Notes: generated by a model from the letters alone, not told the origin. 64,000 nt of DNA from an uncultured Propionibacteriaceae bacterium (GCA_938046585.1 CALIWR010000005.1:310001-374000); one strand, 5' to 3'; numbered from the stretch's first letter, positions 34,896 through 43,031 are shown. Program-made: numbers and translations.

Positions 34896-34901
34896 AGCCT
34901 A
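34896..34901 (-). promoter_or_regulatory. -10 hexamer TAGGCT of a leaderless promoter for DUF3000-rnd
   Basis: On the minus strand TAGGCT precedes the GTG at 34889 by 6 bases. Confidence 0.55.
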
Positions 34902-34982
34902 CGGACGCGGCCGCCCAGGTTCTGAAGGCTCGCCGTGCGCAGGTCGATGCGTCCGACCGGCGGTTGTTACGGGCCGCAGCCG

Positions 34983-35399
34983 CTAGATCGCCGGGGCGAG
35001 CCGCAAGCAGACCGAGTTGATGCAGAACCGGTCGTCGGTTGGCGTGTCGTACCCCTCACCGTGGAAGACATGCCCTAGATGCGAATCGCACGACGCGCAC
35101 CGGACCTCGGTACGGATCCGGCCCAGCGACCGGTCCTCCCGATAGACCACCCGGTCCTGCGCCAGCGGCCCCCAGAACGAGGGCCAGCCGCAGTGGCTGG
35201 CGAACTTCTGATCGGAGCGGAACAGCTCGGCGTCGCAGGCGCGGCAGTGATAGACGCCCTCAGTGGTGGTGTGCTCGTATTCGCCGGTGCCGGGTTGTTC
35301 GGTCCCTGCCTCCCGTAGCACGTGATACTCCAGCGGGCTGAGCAGTTCGCGCCATTCCCGCTCGGTCTTGACCACCTGGATCCGTGGCCTGTCCGTCAT
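34983..35399 (-). CDS. msrB: Peptide-methionine (R)-S-oxide reductase
   Basis: A 138-residue MsrB that reduces methionine-R-sulfoxide in oxidised proteins. The two zinc CxxC pairs (YHCRACD and RCASCDSHLG), the HCGWPSFW segment and the catalytic C-terminal RFCINSVCLRL are all present. GAGGAGGCCGG lies directly before the ATG. Confidence 0.96.
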   Translation of the reverse strand: MTDRPRIQVVKTEREWRELLSPLEYHVLREAGTEQPGTGEYEHTTTEGVYHCRACDAELFRSDQKFASHCGWPSFWGPLAQDRVVYREDRSLGRIRTEVRCASCDSHLGHVFHGEGYDTPTDDRFCINSVCLRLAPAI

Positions 35400-35544
35400 C
35401 CGGCCTCCTCATCGTCGGTTCGGCCTACGCTAGCGCGCAGGCCAGCAGCCGTCCCGCTGGCCGCGTCGCGCGGCCAGCCCACCACGATCGAATGGGATCT
35501 GAGGCCGGCGCGCCGATGACCTGGTGTTCTGAAGCCGCTCCGGA

Positions 35545-35580
35545 GGAGCAGAACCCTGCCTAAACGGTTGCGGCTGCTCC
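35545..35580 (-). terminator. Hairpin after the CbiX-like gene
   Basis: GGAGCAG (35545-35551) plus AACC pairs with GGTT and CTGCTCC (35574-35580), with a 4-base bulge and a 10-base loop, a few bases beyond the stop at 35585. The remaining 140 bases toward msrB show nothing else recognisable. Confidence 0.45.
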
Positions 35581-35584
35581 ACCC

Positions 35585-36358
35585 TTAGGAGACGGCGGTG
35601 GTCTGGTCTTCGACGTCGAAGTGGAGCAGGTCCATGGCGGAGACCACATAGCGGGCCAGGACCAGATCGACCAGGTCCCGGTCAGCGCCGATCGGCTCGC
35701 CCACCGCGACTGCGCCCAGACGGCGAGCCTGTTGCGCTTGGGCCTGGTAGGCGTCATCAGGGGTCAGGAAGAAGGCTCCGACCGCGATATGCCGGCGGCC
35801 TTGGGCCCGTAGCGAGCTGATCGCCTGGTTGATGCTGCTGCCCGAGCCGTCGGCCACGGACGCAACGCAGGGGAGTTTGTGGTGTCCCGACCATTGCCGT
35901 ACCCGGCGGGCTACCAGCGCGTTGCCGCGGAAGTCGGCCCCACCTTCGATGCACAGCACCAGCCCGTCCAATTCCAGCGTCCGGGTCTGGGTCAGCGCTG
36001 AGCGCAGCCGGTGGTCGACCACGCCCAGCAGGCTGGCTGCCGGTCCCACCGGCTGGGCGAGGGCGAAGGTGGTGGTCGGGTAGGCAGCCTGCACCCGGTG
36101 CAGCAGCCCGGTCAGAGCGGGATCGTCGCTGGTGGCCTGGCTAAGCCGCAGCGGTACGAGCACGATCTCCTGATAACCCCGTCCGACTAGCTGGGAGACC
36201 ACCTGCGACACGGTCGGCGAGCAGTGATCGAGGAAGGCGATCTGGACCCCGATCTCGGGGCGTAGGGTCTGCAGATCATGCCGCAGCCGGTGAGTAACCG
36301 AGGTGACTGCCGGGTCATTGCTGCCAGGCGCAAGCATCACCAGTGCGGGAGCTGCCAT
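35585..36358 (-). CDS. CbiX/SirB-type chelatase family protein
   Basis: A 257-residue protein made of two CbiX-like halves (about residues 1-120 and 130-250), as in sirohydrochlorin cobalto- or ferrochelatases. Segments include LVMLAPGSNDPAV, FLDHCSPTVSQVVSQLVGRGYQEIVLVPLRLSQA and RHIAVGAFFLTPDD. The usual metal-binding His of S-H-G near the N-terminus is replaced (APGSND), and the second half has GAFFLTPDD. It may insert metal into sirohydrochlorin for sirohaem or cobalamin, but loss of that His makes catalysis uncertain. No tetrapyrrole genes adjoin it. Confidence 0.72.
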   Translation of the reverse strand: MAAPALVMLAPGSNDPAVTSVTHRLRHDLQTLRPEIGVQIAFLDHCSPTVSQVVSQLVGRGYQEIVLVPLRLSQATSDDPALTGLLHRVQAAYPTTTFALAQPVGPAASLLGVVDHRLRSALTQTRTLELDGLVLCIEGGADFRGNALVARRVRQWSGHHKLPCVASVADGSGSSINQAISSLRAQGRRHIAVGAFFLTPDDAYQAQAQQARRLGAVAVGEPIGADRDLVDLVLARYVVSAMDLLHFDVEDQTTAVS

Positions 36359-36431
36359 ACCGAGGCCCAACCTTCCGTAACGTCCGGACGGCCCCGTTGC
36401 CGCAGAATGTGGGTAACCCACCCACGGGGGC

Positions 36432-36450
36432 GGTCTCGCGGAGCGAGACC
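36432..36450. repeat. Perfect 8-bp hairpin upstream of the membrane GT-C gene
   Basis: GGTCTCGC-GGA-GCGAGACC lies in the 278-base divergent region between the CbiX-like and GT-C genes, close to a second palindrome GTGGGTAACCCAC (36409-36421). Either could be an operator or RNA hairpin; function is unknown. Confidence 0.5.
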
Positions 36451-36636
36451 ACTGGCGAAAGCGATGATTAGCCGTGCTATTCGCCGCCTTCAAGGAGCAC
36501 TCTTGTAGCCGAGGCCGCGAACCTCCAAACTGGATCTCACATAGCAAGACGATATCTCATGATGTGGGTCGTGCGAGGCATCCCGCGGCGGTGTCGGCTC
36601 AGGCACTAGGGTGCCTGCGAACGAGGAGGCATCCAG

Positions 36637-38286
36637 GTGAATATCAGCCGACGCGAGACAGCCCTGGCCGCTTTGGCGTCCGTCCTGATCACCGGATTGT
36701 GGTGGGTTGACGCCATGGCCAGGGGAGCGGTGGGGGCGCTACGGGGCGATGACTGGGTCTACCTGAGGGCGCTTTTCCGCTGGTACGACACCGGGGTCTT
36801 CGCCCCTGACTTCTCGATGGCGATGCTGATCGGTCAAGTGCTTCTAGCCTGGCCGGTGGTCGCCGCGGCGGGCCACTCGGTGGTGGCTCTCCAGGCCCTC
36901 ACCGCGTTGGTGGGAGCTGCCACCTTGACCGTCTCTTACCTGGTCGTACGGGCTTTTCTGCCCCGTGCCGGCGCTGCCCTGAGTAGTGCCTGCTTGGCTG
37001 TCGGCCCGCTCTACCCGAGCCTGGCGATCTCCTTCATGAGTGACCTGTACATGACCGGCCTGGCCATGCTGAGCCTGGTGCTCGGGATCCGAGCCCTGCG
37101 CAGTGACGTCGGCCGGTCCCTGGCCTGGATGGGTGGTTCCCTGCTGGCCAGCCTGGCCGCCTTCTCGGTACGCGAGTACGGCCTGGCAGCCGGCGGCGCC
37201 ACCACCGCGGTGCTCTGCTGGTCGCGGCTGCAGAGGCGGCAGTGGCGCCCGGCGCTGATCGTGGCCGGGCTGGGCCTGGTGACTGCCCTGGCTGCGGTCG
37301 GGCTGCTGACATGGCGGCGTTCGGTGCCCGGGGCGTTCGTGTCCCACAACGAGCCTTGGCCGGCGGCGTACGCCGCCAGCATGGTGACCCGGCTGCTGGT
37401 GACGCTCGGGCTGCTGATCCTGCCTGCGGCCATGCTGCTGCGCCCCAGGCGGGCCGCGTTGCGGCGGCGGTGGTGGCTGGCGATGCTCATCGTCGCAGCA
37501 CTGGTGGGTGTGGCCATGATCGGGGCCACGATCGAGCCGGTGGCGCTATTACGCAACTACACCGCCGAGGTCCCCTCGTATTCCGAGACCATTCCCGGGG
37601 TCGCCGGGCTGATCATGCCGCGGCGCGGCTATGACCTGATGGTCCTCGGCGGCGTGGTTGGGCTACTGGCAGCGGTGATCGGAATCTGCTGCGCACGGCG
37701 GCGGCTCAGCGGGCCGGCACTGGTGGTCCTGGCCTGGGCGCTGGCCTACGGGGTGGGGCTGGTAACAATCCAGGGACTGACCGGGAACCTGCTCTTCGAC
37801 CGTTACCTGATGCCGCTGGTGGTGCCGGTGGCCGGCCTGGTCGGCCACGCACTGCGGGGTGCCGGCGCCCGGGCCTGGCGTCGGCTACCGGTGGTGGCCG
37901 GACTCGCCCTGGCCGGTCTGGGGGGGCTCGGCTTGCTGATCGCAGACGCGGCAGCGCTCAACGATGGCATCAAATACCAGGTCGGCGTCGGCTACCGGGC
38001 CGACGGTTATCCTGCGGACCGGGTGGACGCCGGCTACGAATGGTTCGGCTTCTATCAGCCCGGGCCGTGGGGGCTACGCCAGGCCCAGCCGGGAGAGCCC
38101 TGGTACTGGGCGTTGTACCCGAGCACTACCGTCTGCGTGCGGCTCAGCTACGACGACGCCAGCATCCTGCCGGGGGAACGGCTGGTCGAGACCCTGACCG
38201 CGACCACCCTGGCCGGGCGGGAATTGCGTTACCGGGTCACGGTCCCGGCGACTACCCCGGCCGGGTGCCCGGCGCCACCGCGGTGA
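36637..38286 (+). CDS. GT-C type multi-pass membrane glycosyltransferase (GT39/ArnT-like)
   Basis: A 549-residue membrane protein with about ten hydrophobic segments. After the first one comes RGDDWVYLRALFRWYDTG, an acidic first-loop motif typical of GT-C enzymes that use polyprenyl-phosphate sugars. The last 90 residues form an extracytoplasmic tail containing aromatic-rich YEWFGFYQPGPWGL. It likely transfers a lipid-linked sugar onto a cell-surface acceptor, which fits its neighbours. The GTG has GAGGAGG upstream, and TAGGGT at 36608 could be its -10. Its stop lies one base from the stop of the convergent sugar operon. Confidence 0.78.
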   Translation: MNISRRETALAALASVLITGLWWVDAMARGAVGALRGDDWVYLRALFRWYDTGVFAPDFSMAMLIGQVLLAWPVVAAAGHSVVALQALTALVGAATLTVSYLVVRAFLPRAGAALSSACLAVGPLYPSLAISFMSDLYMTGLAMLSLVLGIRALRSDVGRSLAWMGGSLLASLAAFSVREYGLAAGGATTAVLCWSRLQRRQWRPALIVAGLGLVTALAAVGLLTWRRSVPGAFVSHNEPWPAAYAASMVTRLLVTLGLLILPAAMLLRPRRAALRRRWWLAMLIVAALVGVAMIGATIEPVALLRNYTAEVPSYSETIPGVAGLIMPRRGYDLMVLGGVVGLLAAVIGICCARRRLSGPALVVLAWALAYGVGLVTIQGLTGNLLFDRYLMPLVVPVAGLVGHALRGAGARAWRRLPVVAGLALAGLGGLGLLIADAAALNDGIKYQVGVGYRADGYPADRVDAGYEWFGFYQPGPWGLRQAQPGEPWYWALYPSTTVCVRLSYDDASILPGERLVETLTATTLAGRELRYRVTVPATTPAGCPAPPR

Positions 38287-38287
38287 C

Positions 38288-39214
38288 TCAGGTCCGCTGC
38301 ACCTGCCGGACGAATTCGTCATAGTCGCGCAGGTAGTCGTCCGGGTCGTACGGATGGGAGGCAAAGACCACCAGGATCGTACCCGGGGCGTAGCCGTACT
38401 GAGTGCCCCAGGTCAGCGCCGGCATGTACAGCCCGACCCCTGGGTCGTCGAGCAGGTAGGTCTGCCGTCGGCTGCCGTCGTCGACCAGGCAGGTAACCGA
38501 GCCGGCCAAGGCCACCAGGAACTGCTCGCAGCTGCGGTGGGCATGCATCCCGCGAACATCTTTCGACGGGACGTCGTAGACGGTGAAGAACCGTTGCGGC
38601 CGAAACGGCAGCTGGTCGAATTCGATCGCCGCCAGGCTGCCGCGGATGTCTGAGGCGATCGTGACCCGGTACAGCGGGGGCTCCACCGCGCCGCTGATCT
38701 GGCTGGCAGTCACCGCCGCGGCCGGCAGCCCCGGCAGCCGGGCATCAGCAGCGTCGACATAGCCGACAATCCGGGCCGGGTTGCCGACCACGATCGCGTT
38801 CGCCGGGACATCCTTGGTCACCACCGCGCCGGCGCCTACCATCGCCCGACGCCCGATCGTCACGCCTGGCAGGATCACCGCCCCGCCTCCCAACGAGGCC
38901 CCGGCCAAGACCTGGGTCCGGGTGTACTGCTCTGGCCAGGCCTTGCTGCGGGGAAAAGGATCGTTGGTGAAGGTCACGTTCGGGCCCACGAAGACGTCGT
39001 CGCCCAAGTGCACCCCGTCCCAGACCTGCACCCCGCACTTGATGGTGACCCGATCACCAATGGTCACGTCATTCTCGACGAAGACCTGGTCGCAGATGTT
39101 GACGTCACGCCCGATCCGGGCTCCCGCCAGCACGTGCGCAAAAGCCCAGATCCGGGTCCCATCACCAACGGTCGGCGAATCACAGATCCCCTGCGGGTGG
39201 ACGTACACGCTCAT
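38288..39214 (-). CDS. Bifunctional dTDP-3-amino-sugar acetyltransferase / dTDP-4-keto-6-deoxyglucose 3,4-ketoisomerase (WxcM/FdtD-like fusion)
   Basis: A 308-residue two-domain protein. Residues 1-165 are a left-handed beta-helix acetyltransferase (GDGTRIWAFAHVLAGARIG, VGPNVTFTNDPFPRS, VVGNPARIVGYV). Residues 175-308 are a cupin of the FdtA/QdtA ketoisomerase family with paired histidines in VRGMHAHRSCEQFLVAL and YDPDDYLRDYDEF. Together with the adjacent aminotransferase these supply the three steps from dTDP-4-keto-6-deoxyglucose to dTDP-3-acetamido-3,6-dideoxyhexose (Fuc3NAc or Qui3NAc). Such fusions are known in WxcM and FdtD. AGGAGAGCC precedes the ATG; the start overlaps gtrA by 35 bases. 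Confidence 0.88.
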   Translation of the reverse strand: MSVYVHPQGICDSPTVGDGTRIWAFAHVLAGARIGRDVNICDQVFVENDVTIGDRVTIKCGVQVWDGVHLGDDVFVGPNVTFTNDPFPRSKAWPEQYTRTQVLAGASLGGGAVILPGVTIGRRAMVGAGAVVTKDVPANAIVVGNPARIVGYVDAADARLPGLPAAAVTASQISGAVEPPLYRVTIASDIRGSLAAIEFDQLPFRPQRFFTVYDVPSKDVRGMHAHRSCEQFLVALAGSVTCLVDDGSRRQTYLLDDPGVGLYMPALTWGTQYGYAPGTILVVFASHPYDPDDYLRDYDEFVRQVQRT

Positions 39215-39614
39215 CTGGCTCTCCTGACTCGGGGTCCTCGGGCCCGTACCCCCAGAACAGTAGTCGCCCGCCAAGGAAAGTGAGCGGGGCGGTCACCAGG
39301 GCCACCAGACCGGACAGCCCAGATGGCAGGCCAGCCCGTAATGCCAGCTGCAGGGCCGCCAATCCGATCCCGAAAACCACCAGGTACATCACGACGTAGC
39401 CCAAGCAACGCTGCCAGGTAATCCGGCGCTGGAAGACGAACCGGCCCGACAGCACTAGCGACAGGACGATCCCGGCCACGAAGACGATCCCGTACGCCGC
39501 CCGCGGCTCGATCACCAGCGCCAGCAGGCTCAACGCGGCCCCGGTGATCAGCGTGTTGAAGCCTCCGGCGATCAGGAACCGTAGCCCCGCCGCCAGGTCC
39601 CGGTTCAGTGCCAC
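39180..39614 (-). CDS. GtrA family membrane protein
   Basis: A 144-residue GtrA-family protein with four membrane helices (LRFLIAGGFNTLITGAALSLL, AYGIVFVAGIVLSLVLSGRF, YVVMYLVVFGIGLAALQL, GLVALVTAPLTFLGGRLLF). The family's FxxxGxxxT-like start FLIAGGFNT and GRFVFQ are visible. GtrA proteins are thought to flip or present polyprenyl-phosphate-linked sugars. The GTG at 39614 overlaps the GT2 stop by 8 bases, and its end overlaps the next gene, so the four genes form one coupled operon. Confidence 0.87.
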   Translation of the reverse strand: MALNRDLAAGLRFLIAGGFNTLITGAALSLLALVIEPRAAYGIVFVAGIVLSLVLSGRFVFQRRITWQRCLGYVVMYLVVFGIGLAALQLALRAGLPSGLSGLVALVTAPLTFLGGRLLFWGYGPEDPESGEPDERVRPPAGDL

Positions 39615-40564
39615 GGCTCGCCGTAGCTGGTGTCGTCGGAGACGATCGACAGCGGCCGGGCCTTGCTGTTCTCGAAGATCCGCCATACGTACGAGCCGAC
39701 GATCCCAAGCCCTAGCAGCATGGTGAAGGTACAGAAGAGCATCACCAGCATCAGCGGGGTGTAGCCCGGCACCTCGATCTGGCCCAGCGCCCAGGCCACC
39801 AGCACCACGGCCGAGACCCCCGTGGTCAGCACCACTCCCAGTACCCCGATCAGGGTCAGCAGCCGGATCGGCAGGTCGGTAAAGGCGAAGACACTATCCA
39901 GCAGGTAGCTGATCTTCTTGCGCAGTGTCCAGCCGCTCTGCCCAGATGGGCGGGGCTGACGCTGGTAGGTCACCTCGACCCGGCGGTAGCCGACCCAGAA
40001 CAGCTGCCCGACCAGGCTGGAGTGGGCCTCGGAGAACGAGACCAGAGTCTGGGCGACCTCCCGGGTGACCGCGAATACATCGACCCCGCCGGGCGGGATC
40101 GCCGGCATCACGAAGCGCCGGTACAGCGCCCAGTAGGCCCGCGACAGCGCCGAGCTAGAGGCTGGGTCGGCACGGCCGGTACGTCGTCCGACGGCCACAT
40201 CGGCCCCGTCACGCAGCGCGGCGAAGAAATCCGCCATCAGCTCGGGCGGCTCCTGCAGGTCGGCGGCCATTACCCCAATCAGGTCACCGCGGGCCGCGCC
40301 CAGTCCGGTCCGGATTGCGGCGAATGAGCCGAAGTTACGCGAGTGGCTCAGCACCCGGACCGGGATCTGGGCCCGCGGGGCATGCTCGGCCAGGACCTGG
40401 GCCGAGTCGTCGGGGGAACCATCGATCACGAACACCACCTCTAGTGGCCCGGGTAAGTCGGTCGCCAGCCGGTCCAACCGCTGCAGCAGGGCCGGGAGAG
40501 TGTCCCGGTTGCCGTATACCGGGACTACCACGCTGAACCGGGGCTCAGGCACCGGCGAGAGCAT
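39605..40564 (-). CDS. Family 2 glycosyltransferase with C-terminal membrane helices (DPM1/GtrB-like)
   Basis: A 319-residue GT2 enzyme: FSVVVPVYGNRDTLP, IDGSPDDSA and MAADLQEPPEL (DxD-type metal site) in the N-terminal GT-A domain, followed from about residue 235 by two membrane helices. GtrB-like enzymes move a sugar from a nucleotide donor to polyprenyl phosphate; with GtrA it forms the usual priming pair. The likely donor is the dTDP-3-acetamido sugar made by the flanking genes. The ATG at 40564 overlaps the aminotransferase stop. Confidence 0.88.
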   Translation of the reverse strand: MLSPVPEPRFSVVVPVYGNRDTLPALLQRLDRLATDLPGPLEVVFVIDGSPDDSAQVLAEHAPRAQIPVRVLSHSRNFGSFAAIRTGLGAARGDLIGVMAADLQEPPELMADFFAALRDGADVAVGRRTGRADPASSSALSRAYWALYRRFVMPAIPPGGVDVFAVTREVAQTLVSFSEAHSSLVGQLFWVGYRRVEVTYQRQPRPSGQSGWTLRKKISYLLDSVFAFTDLPIRLLTLIGVLGVVLTTGVSAVVLVAWALGQIEVPGYTPLMLVMLFCTFTMLLGLGIVGSYVWRIFENSKARPLSIVSDDTSYGEPWH

Positions 40565-41624
40565 CGCACACCTGCTCAATCTCGGCTTCGGTCAGCTCGC
40601 TGAACAGCGGCAGCGACAGGATCCGGCCGACTAGCGACTCGGTCACCGGCAGGCTCACCCGCGGGTCGTGGTAAGCGGGTTGGCGGTGGTCGGGGACAGG
40701 GTAGTGGACGGCGGTCTGGATGCCGTGGGAGGCGAGGTGCTCGGCCAGCCGGGCGGCGTCGTCGGTGACCACCACCGCCAGGTGTGCGGCGTGGCTGGCG
40801 TCAGGCGCCGGCAGCACCCGGACTGAGGCGGGCGCGGCGGCCTGGTAGCGGGCGATGATCTCGCGTCGGCGCTGGTTGGCCGGCTCCACCAGCGGCAGCC
40901 GGAGCCTGAGGTACGCGGCCTGCAGCTCGTCCAAGCGGGAATTTCGACCGCCGGGGGAGCCGACCGTGTACTTGTCTACCCAGCCGTATTGGGCGAGCTG
41001 GCGGACCCGCCGCGCCAGTTCTGGATCGTTGGTGGTGATCGCGCCACCGTCGCCGAGCGCGCCCAGATTCTTGGTCGGATAGAAGCTGAATGTGCCCAGA
41101 TCCGCCAGGGATCCGGTCATCCCGGCCGTGGTCCGGGCACCGATCGACTGGGCACAGTCCTCGATTACCGCTATCCCGGGCGGCACTACGGCCCGGACCG
41201 CGGCGACGTCGGCGGCCCGCCCGTACAGGTGGGTGACGACCACCGCGAAAGTGTCGGCATCGACCGCTTCGCCCAGCCGTGCCGGGTCGAGCAGCAGCGT
41301 CTGCGGGTCGACATCGCAGTAACGCAGCCGTAGCCCAGCGGCGCGGGCAGCGGTGGTGGTGTAGCCGCCGGCGTTGGCCACCGTGACCACAGTCTGGCGC
41401 CGGTCGCGGCGTACGGCCCGTAGCCCGATCTCTAAAGCGTCGGTGCCGTTGCCGACCCCGCAGACCTCGGCCACCTGGAGGAAGCCGGCCAGTTCGGCCT
41501 CGAGGCTGCGGTGCTGACGACCGTGGACCAGCCAACCGGAGTCGATCACGGCAGCGGTTGCGCCCAGCAGCGCCTCCCGCTGCTGGGCGGCGGCCCGCCC
41601 CAGAGCGTTGAACGGCACCGTCAT
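40545..41624 (-). CDS. DegT/DnrJ/EryC1 family sugar aminotransferase (FdtB/QdtB-like)
   Basis: A 359-residue PLP aminotransferase of the sugar type. The PLP lysine is K185 in SFYPTKNLGALGDGG, with VGNGTDALEIGLRA (phosphate binding) and IEDCAQSIGA upstream. Given the FdtA-type ketoisomerase in the same operon, it most likely aminates C3 of a dTDP-3-keto-6-deoxyhexose. It is the first gene of the operon; AAGGAG lies about 10 bases before the ATG at 41624. RmlA and RmlB, which would supply the precursor, are not in the window. Confidence 0.88.
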   Translation of the reverse strand: MTVPFNALGRAAAQQREALLGATAAVIDSGWLVHGRQHRSLEAELAGFLQVAEVCGVGNGTDALEIGLRAVRRDRRQTVVTVANAGGYTTTAARAAGLRLRYCDVDPQTLLLDPARLGEAVDADTFAVVVTHLYGRAADVAAVRAVVPPGIAVIEDCAQSIGARTTAGMTGSLADLGTFSFYPTKNLGALGDGGAITTNDPELARRVRQLAQYGWVDKYTVGSPGGRNSRLDELQAAYLRLRLPLVEPANQRRREIIARYQAAAPASVRVLPAPDASHAAHLAVVVTDDAARLAEHLASHGIQTAVHYPVPDHRQPAYHDPRVSLPVTESLVGRILSLPLFSELTEAEIEQVCDALAGA

Positions 41625-41685
41625 CTGGTGGTTTCTCCTTCCGGCCTGGGTCATCGTATCGGCGCTGTGCCACGATCGTCGGGTG

Positions 41686-42477
41686 ATGACGATGCGGGTG
41701 GCGCTGGGCCAGTTTCAGATCGACCGAGATCCGCAGGTTAACCTGGCGACGATTGAGCGGCTGGCGCAGCAGGCGGCCGGCCGGGGTGCCCGGCTACTGC
41801 TGCTGCCCGAAGGGCTGATCGGGTACGACCCCGAACGGCCGCAGTACACCGCTGAGGTTGCCCAGCCCGAGAGCGGAGCTTTCCTGCGGGCCTTCGCCGA
41901 GGTCAGCCGAGCCTGCCGAATCGCCCTGGCGGGGACGGTGCATCTGCGTCGCGGTGCGGCGGTCGAGAATGTCTTTGTGCTGTATGACCGGGCAGAGCAG
42001 CTGGCGTCGTACACCAAACTGCACCCCTACGACGCTTTCACCACCCGCGAATCGGACACCGTGACCCCCGGGAACCAGTTGCCGCCGGTGGTGAGCCTGG
42101 ATGGGGTCCGGTTGGGGGCCATGATCTGCTACGACCTGCGGTTCCCGGACCTCGCGGTGGGGCTGGCCCTGGCCGGGGCCCAGGTGATCTTGTGCTCGGC
42201 GGCCTGGGTCCGGGGGCCGCTCAAGGAACACCACTGGACCACCCTGGTCACCGCCCGGGCCTTGGACACCACCTGCTACCTGGCGGCCTGCGGCTCCACC
42301 GGGCCGCTCACCATCGGCCGGTCTCTGGTGGTGGACCCGCTCGGCGTTGTCGTGGCCGGTGCCGCAGAGGATCCGGGCCTGTTGCTGGTCGATCTGGACC
42401 TGGATCGGGTACGGCAGGCCCGCCGCGGGTTGCCGGTGCTCGCCAATCGGCGGCTGGCGCCGCCCAGGCTGCCCTAA
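41686..42477 (+). CDS. Carbon-nitrogen hydrolase (nitrilase superfamily)
   Basis: A 263-residue amidase of the nitrilase superfamily. The catalytic triad is visible: Glu in LLLLPEGLIG, Lys in YTKLHPYDAF, Cys in MICYDLRFPD. The last motif resembles Nit1/omega-amidase and deaminated-glutathione amidases (CYDLRFPD), so an omega-amidase-like role is possible; the substrate is not settled. A GTG at 41683 and ATGs at 41686 and 41692 are alternative starts. It is divergent from the sugar operon. Confidence 0.87.
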   Translation: MTMRVALGQFQIDRDPQVNLATIERLAQQAAGRGARLLLLPEGLIGYDPERPQYTAEVAQPESGAFLRAFAEVSRACRIALAGTVHLRRGAAVENVFVLYDRAEQLASYTKLHPYDAFTTRESDTVTPGNQLPPVVSLDGVRLGAMICYDLRFPDLAVGLALAGAQVILCSAAWVRGPLKEHHWTTLVTARALDTTCYLAACGSTGPLTIGRSLVVDPLGVVVAGAAEDPGLLLVDLDLDRVRQARRGLPVLANRRLAPPRLP

Positions 42478-42523
42478 CAGCGACGAGCGGCAGCGTAGGC
42501 ATCGTGGGGGGAAGAGGGACTGG

Positions 42524-42595
42524 TGGGCGTTACTGGGTTTGAACCAGTGACCTCTTCCGTGTCAGGGAAGCGCGCTACCGCTGCGCCAAACGCCC
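42524..42595 (-). tRNA. tRNA-Val (GAC)
   Basis: A 72-base cloverleaf. Acceptor GGGCGTT pairs with AACGCCC, the anticodon stem is CTTCC/GGAAG with loop CTGACAC (anticodon GAC), and the T-loop is TTCAAAC. No encoded CCA. It is the last of three tRNAs read on this strand. Confidence 0.95.
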
Positions 42596-42596
42596 G

Positions 42597-42667
42597 AGGT
42601 GGAGACGGGATTTGAACCCGTGTACACGGATTTGCAGTCCGTTGCCTCGCCTCTCGGCCACTCCACC
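42597..42667 (-). tRNA. tRNA-Cys (GCA)
   Basis: A 71-base cloverleaf with acceptor GGTGGAG/CTCCACC and anticodon loop CTGCAAA (anticodon GCA). It lies 1 base from tRNA-Val(GAC). Confidence 0.95.
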
Positions 42668-42678
42668 GTGCTCCTCCG

Positions 42679-42751
42679 AGCGGACGACGGGATTCGAACC
42701 CGCGACCCTCACCTTGGCAAGGTGATGCTCTACCAACTGAGCCACGTCCGC
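42679..42751 (-). tRNA. tRNA-Gly (GCC)
   Basis: A 73-base cloverleaf with acceptor GCGGACG/CGTCCGC, anticodon loop TTGCCAA (anticodon GCC) and T-loop TTCGAAT. First of the three-tRNA operon. Confidence 0.95.
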
Positions 42752-42776
42752 GTGCCCCTCAACAGGTGCGGGTTAG

Positions 42777-42806
42777 ACCATAGCGGGTGGGTGGTGCCTG
42801 GCACAA
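42777..42806 (-). promoter_or_regulatory. Promoter TTGTGC-N18-TATGGT of the tRNA-Gly-Cys-Val operon
   Basis: On the minus strand TTGTGC (42806-42801) and TATGGT (42782-42777) are 18 bases apart and about 25 bases before tRNA-Gly. Confidence 0.55.
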
Positions 42807-42942
42807 ACCGGATCGGCTGGTCATCCAAGCACCATCGAGTTGGGGCTGGCGGTGGCTGCCATGGGCCACCCGGCCCGCGACGGTGGGCCTGGTCCCCGTA
42901 TCAGACCCCACAACAAAGGTGCGCGACACCGCCGAGGTCCGC

Positions 42943-42948
42943 TATGGT
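42943..42948 (+). promoter_or_regulatory. -10 TATGGT of the tRNA-Val (CAC) gene
   Basis: The same TATGGT hexamer lies 11 bases before the tRNA on the plus strand; the -35 is weak. Confidence 0.45.
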
Positions 42949-42959
42949 GTCGCAGGTAC

Positions 42960-43031
42960 GGGCGTATGGCGCAGCGGTAGCGCGCTTCGTTCACACCGAA
43001 GAGGTCACTGGTTCGAACCCAGTTACGCCCA
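42960..43031 (+). tRNA. tRNA-Val (CAC)
   Basis: A 72-base cloverleaf with acceptor GGGCGTA/TACGCCC, anticodon stem CTTCG/CGAAG and loop TTCACAC (anticodon CAC). Outside the anticodon arm it is almost identical to the opposite-strand tRNA-Val(GAC) 364 bases away. The 218 bases from here to the HIT gene hold no gene I can support. Confidence 0.95.

Noticed and set aside
42524..43031. tRNA-borne attachment site with an integrated element
   Set aside because: Neighbouring genes are housekeeping on both sides, and no integrase or repeated tRNA 3' end was found.
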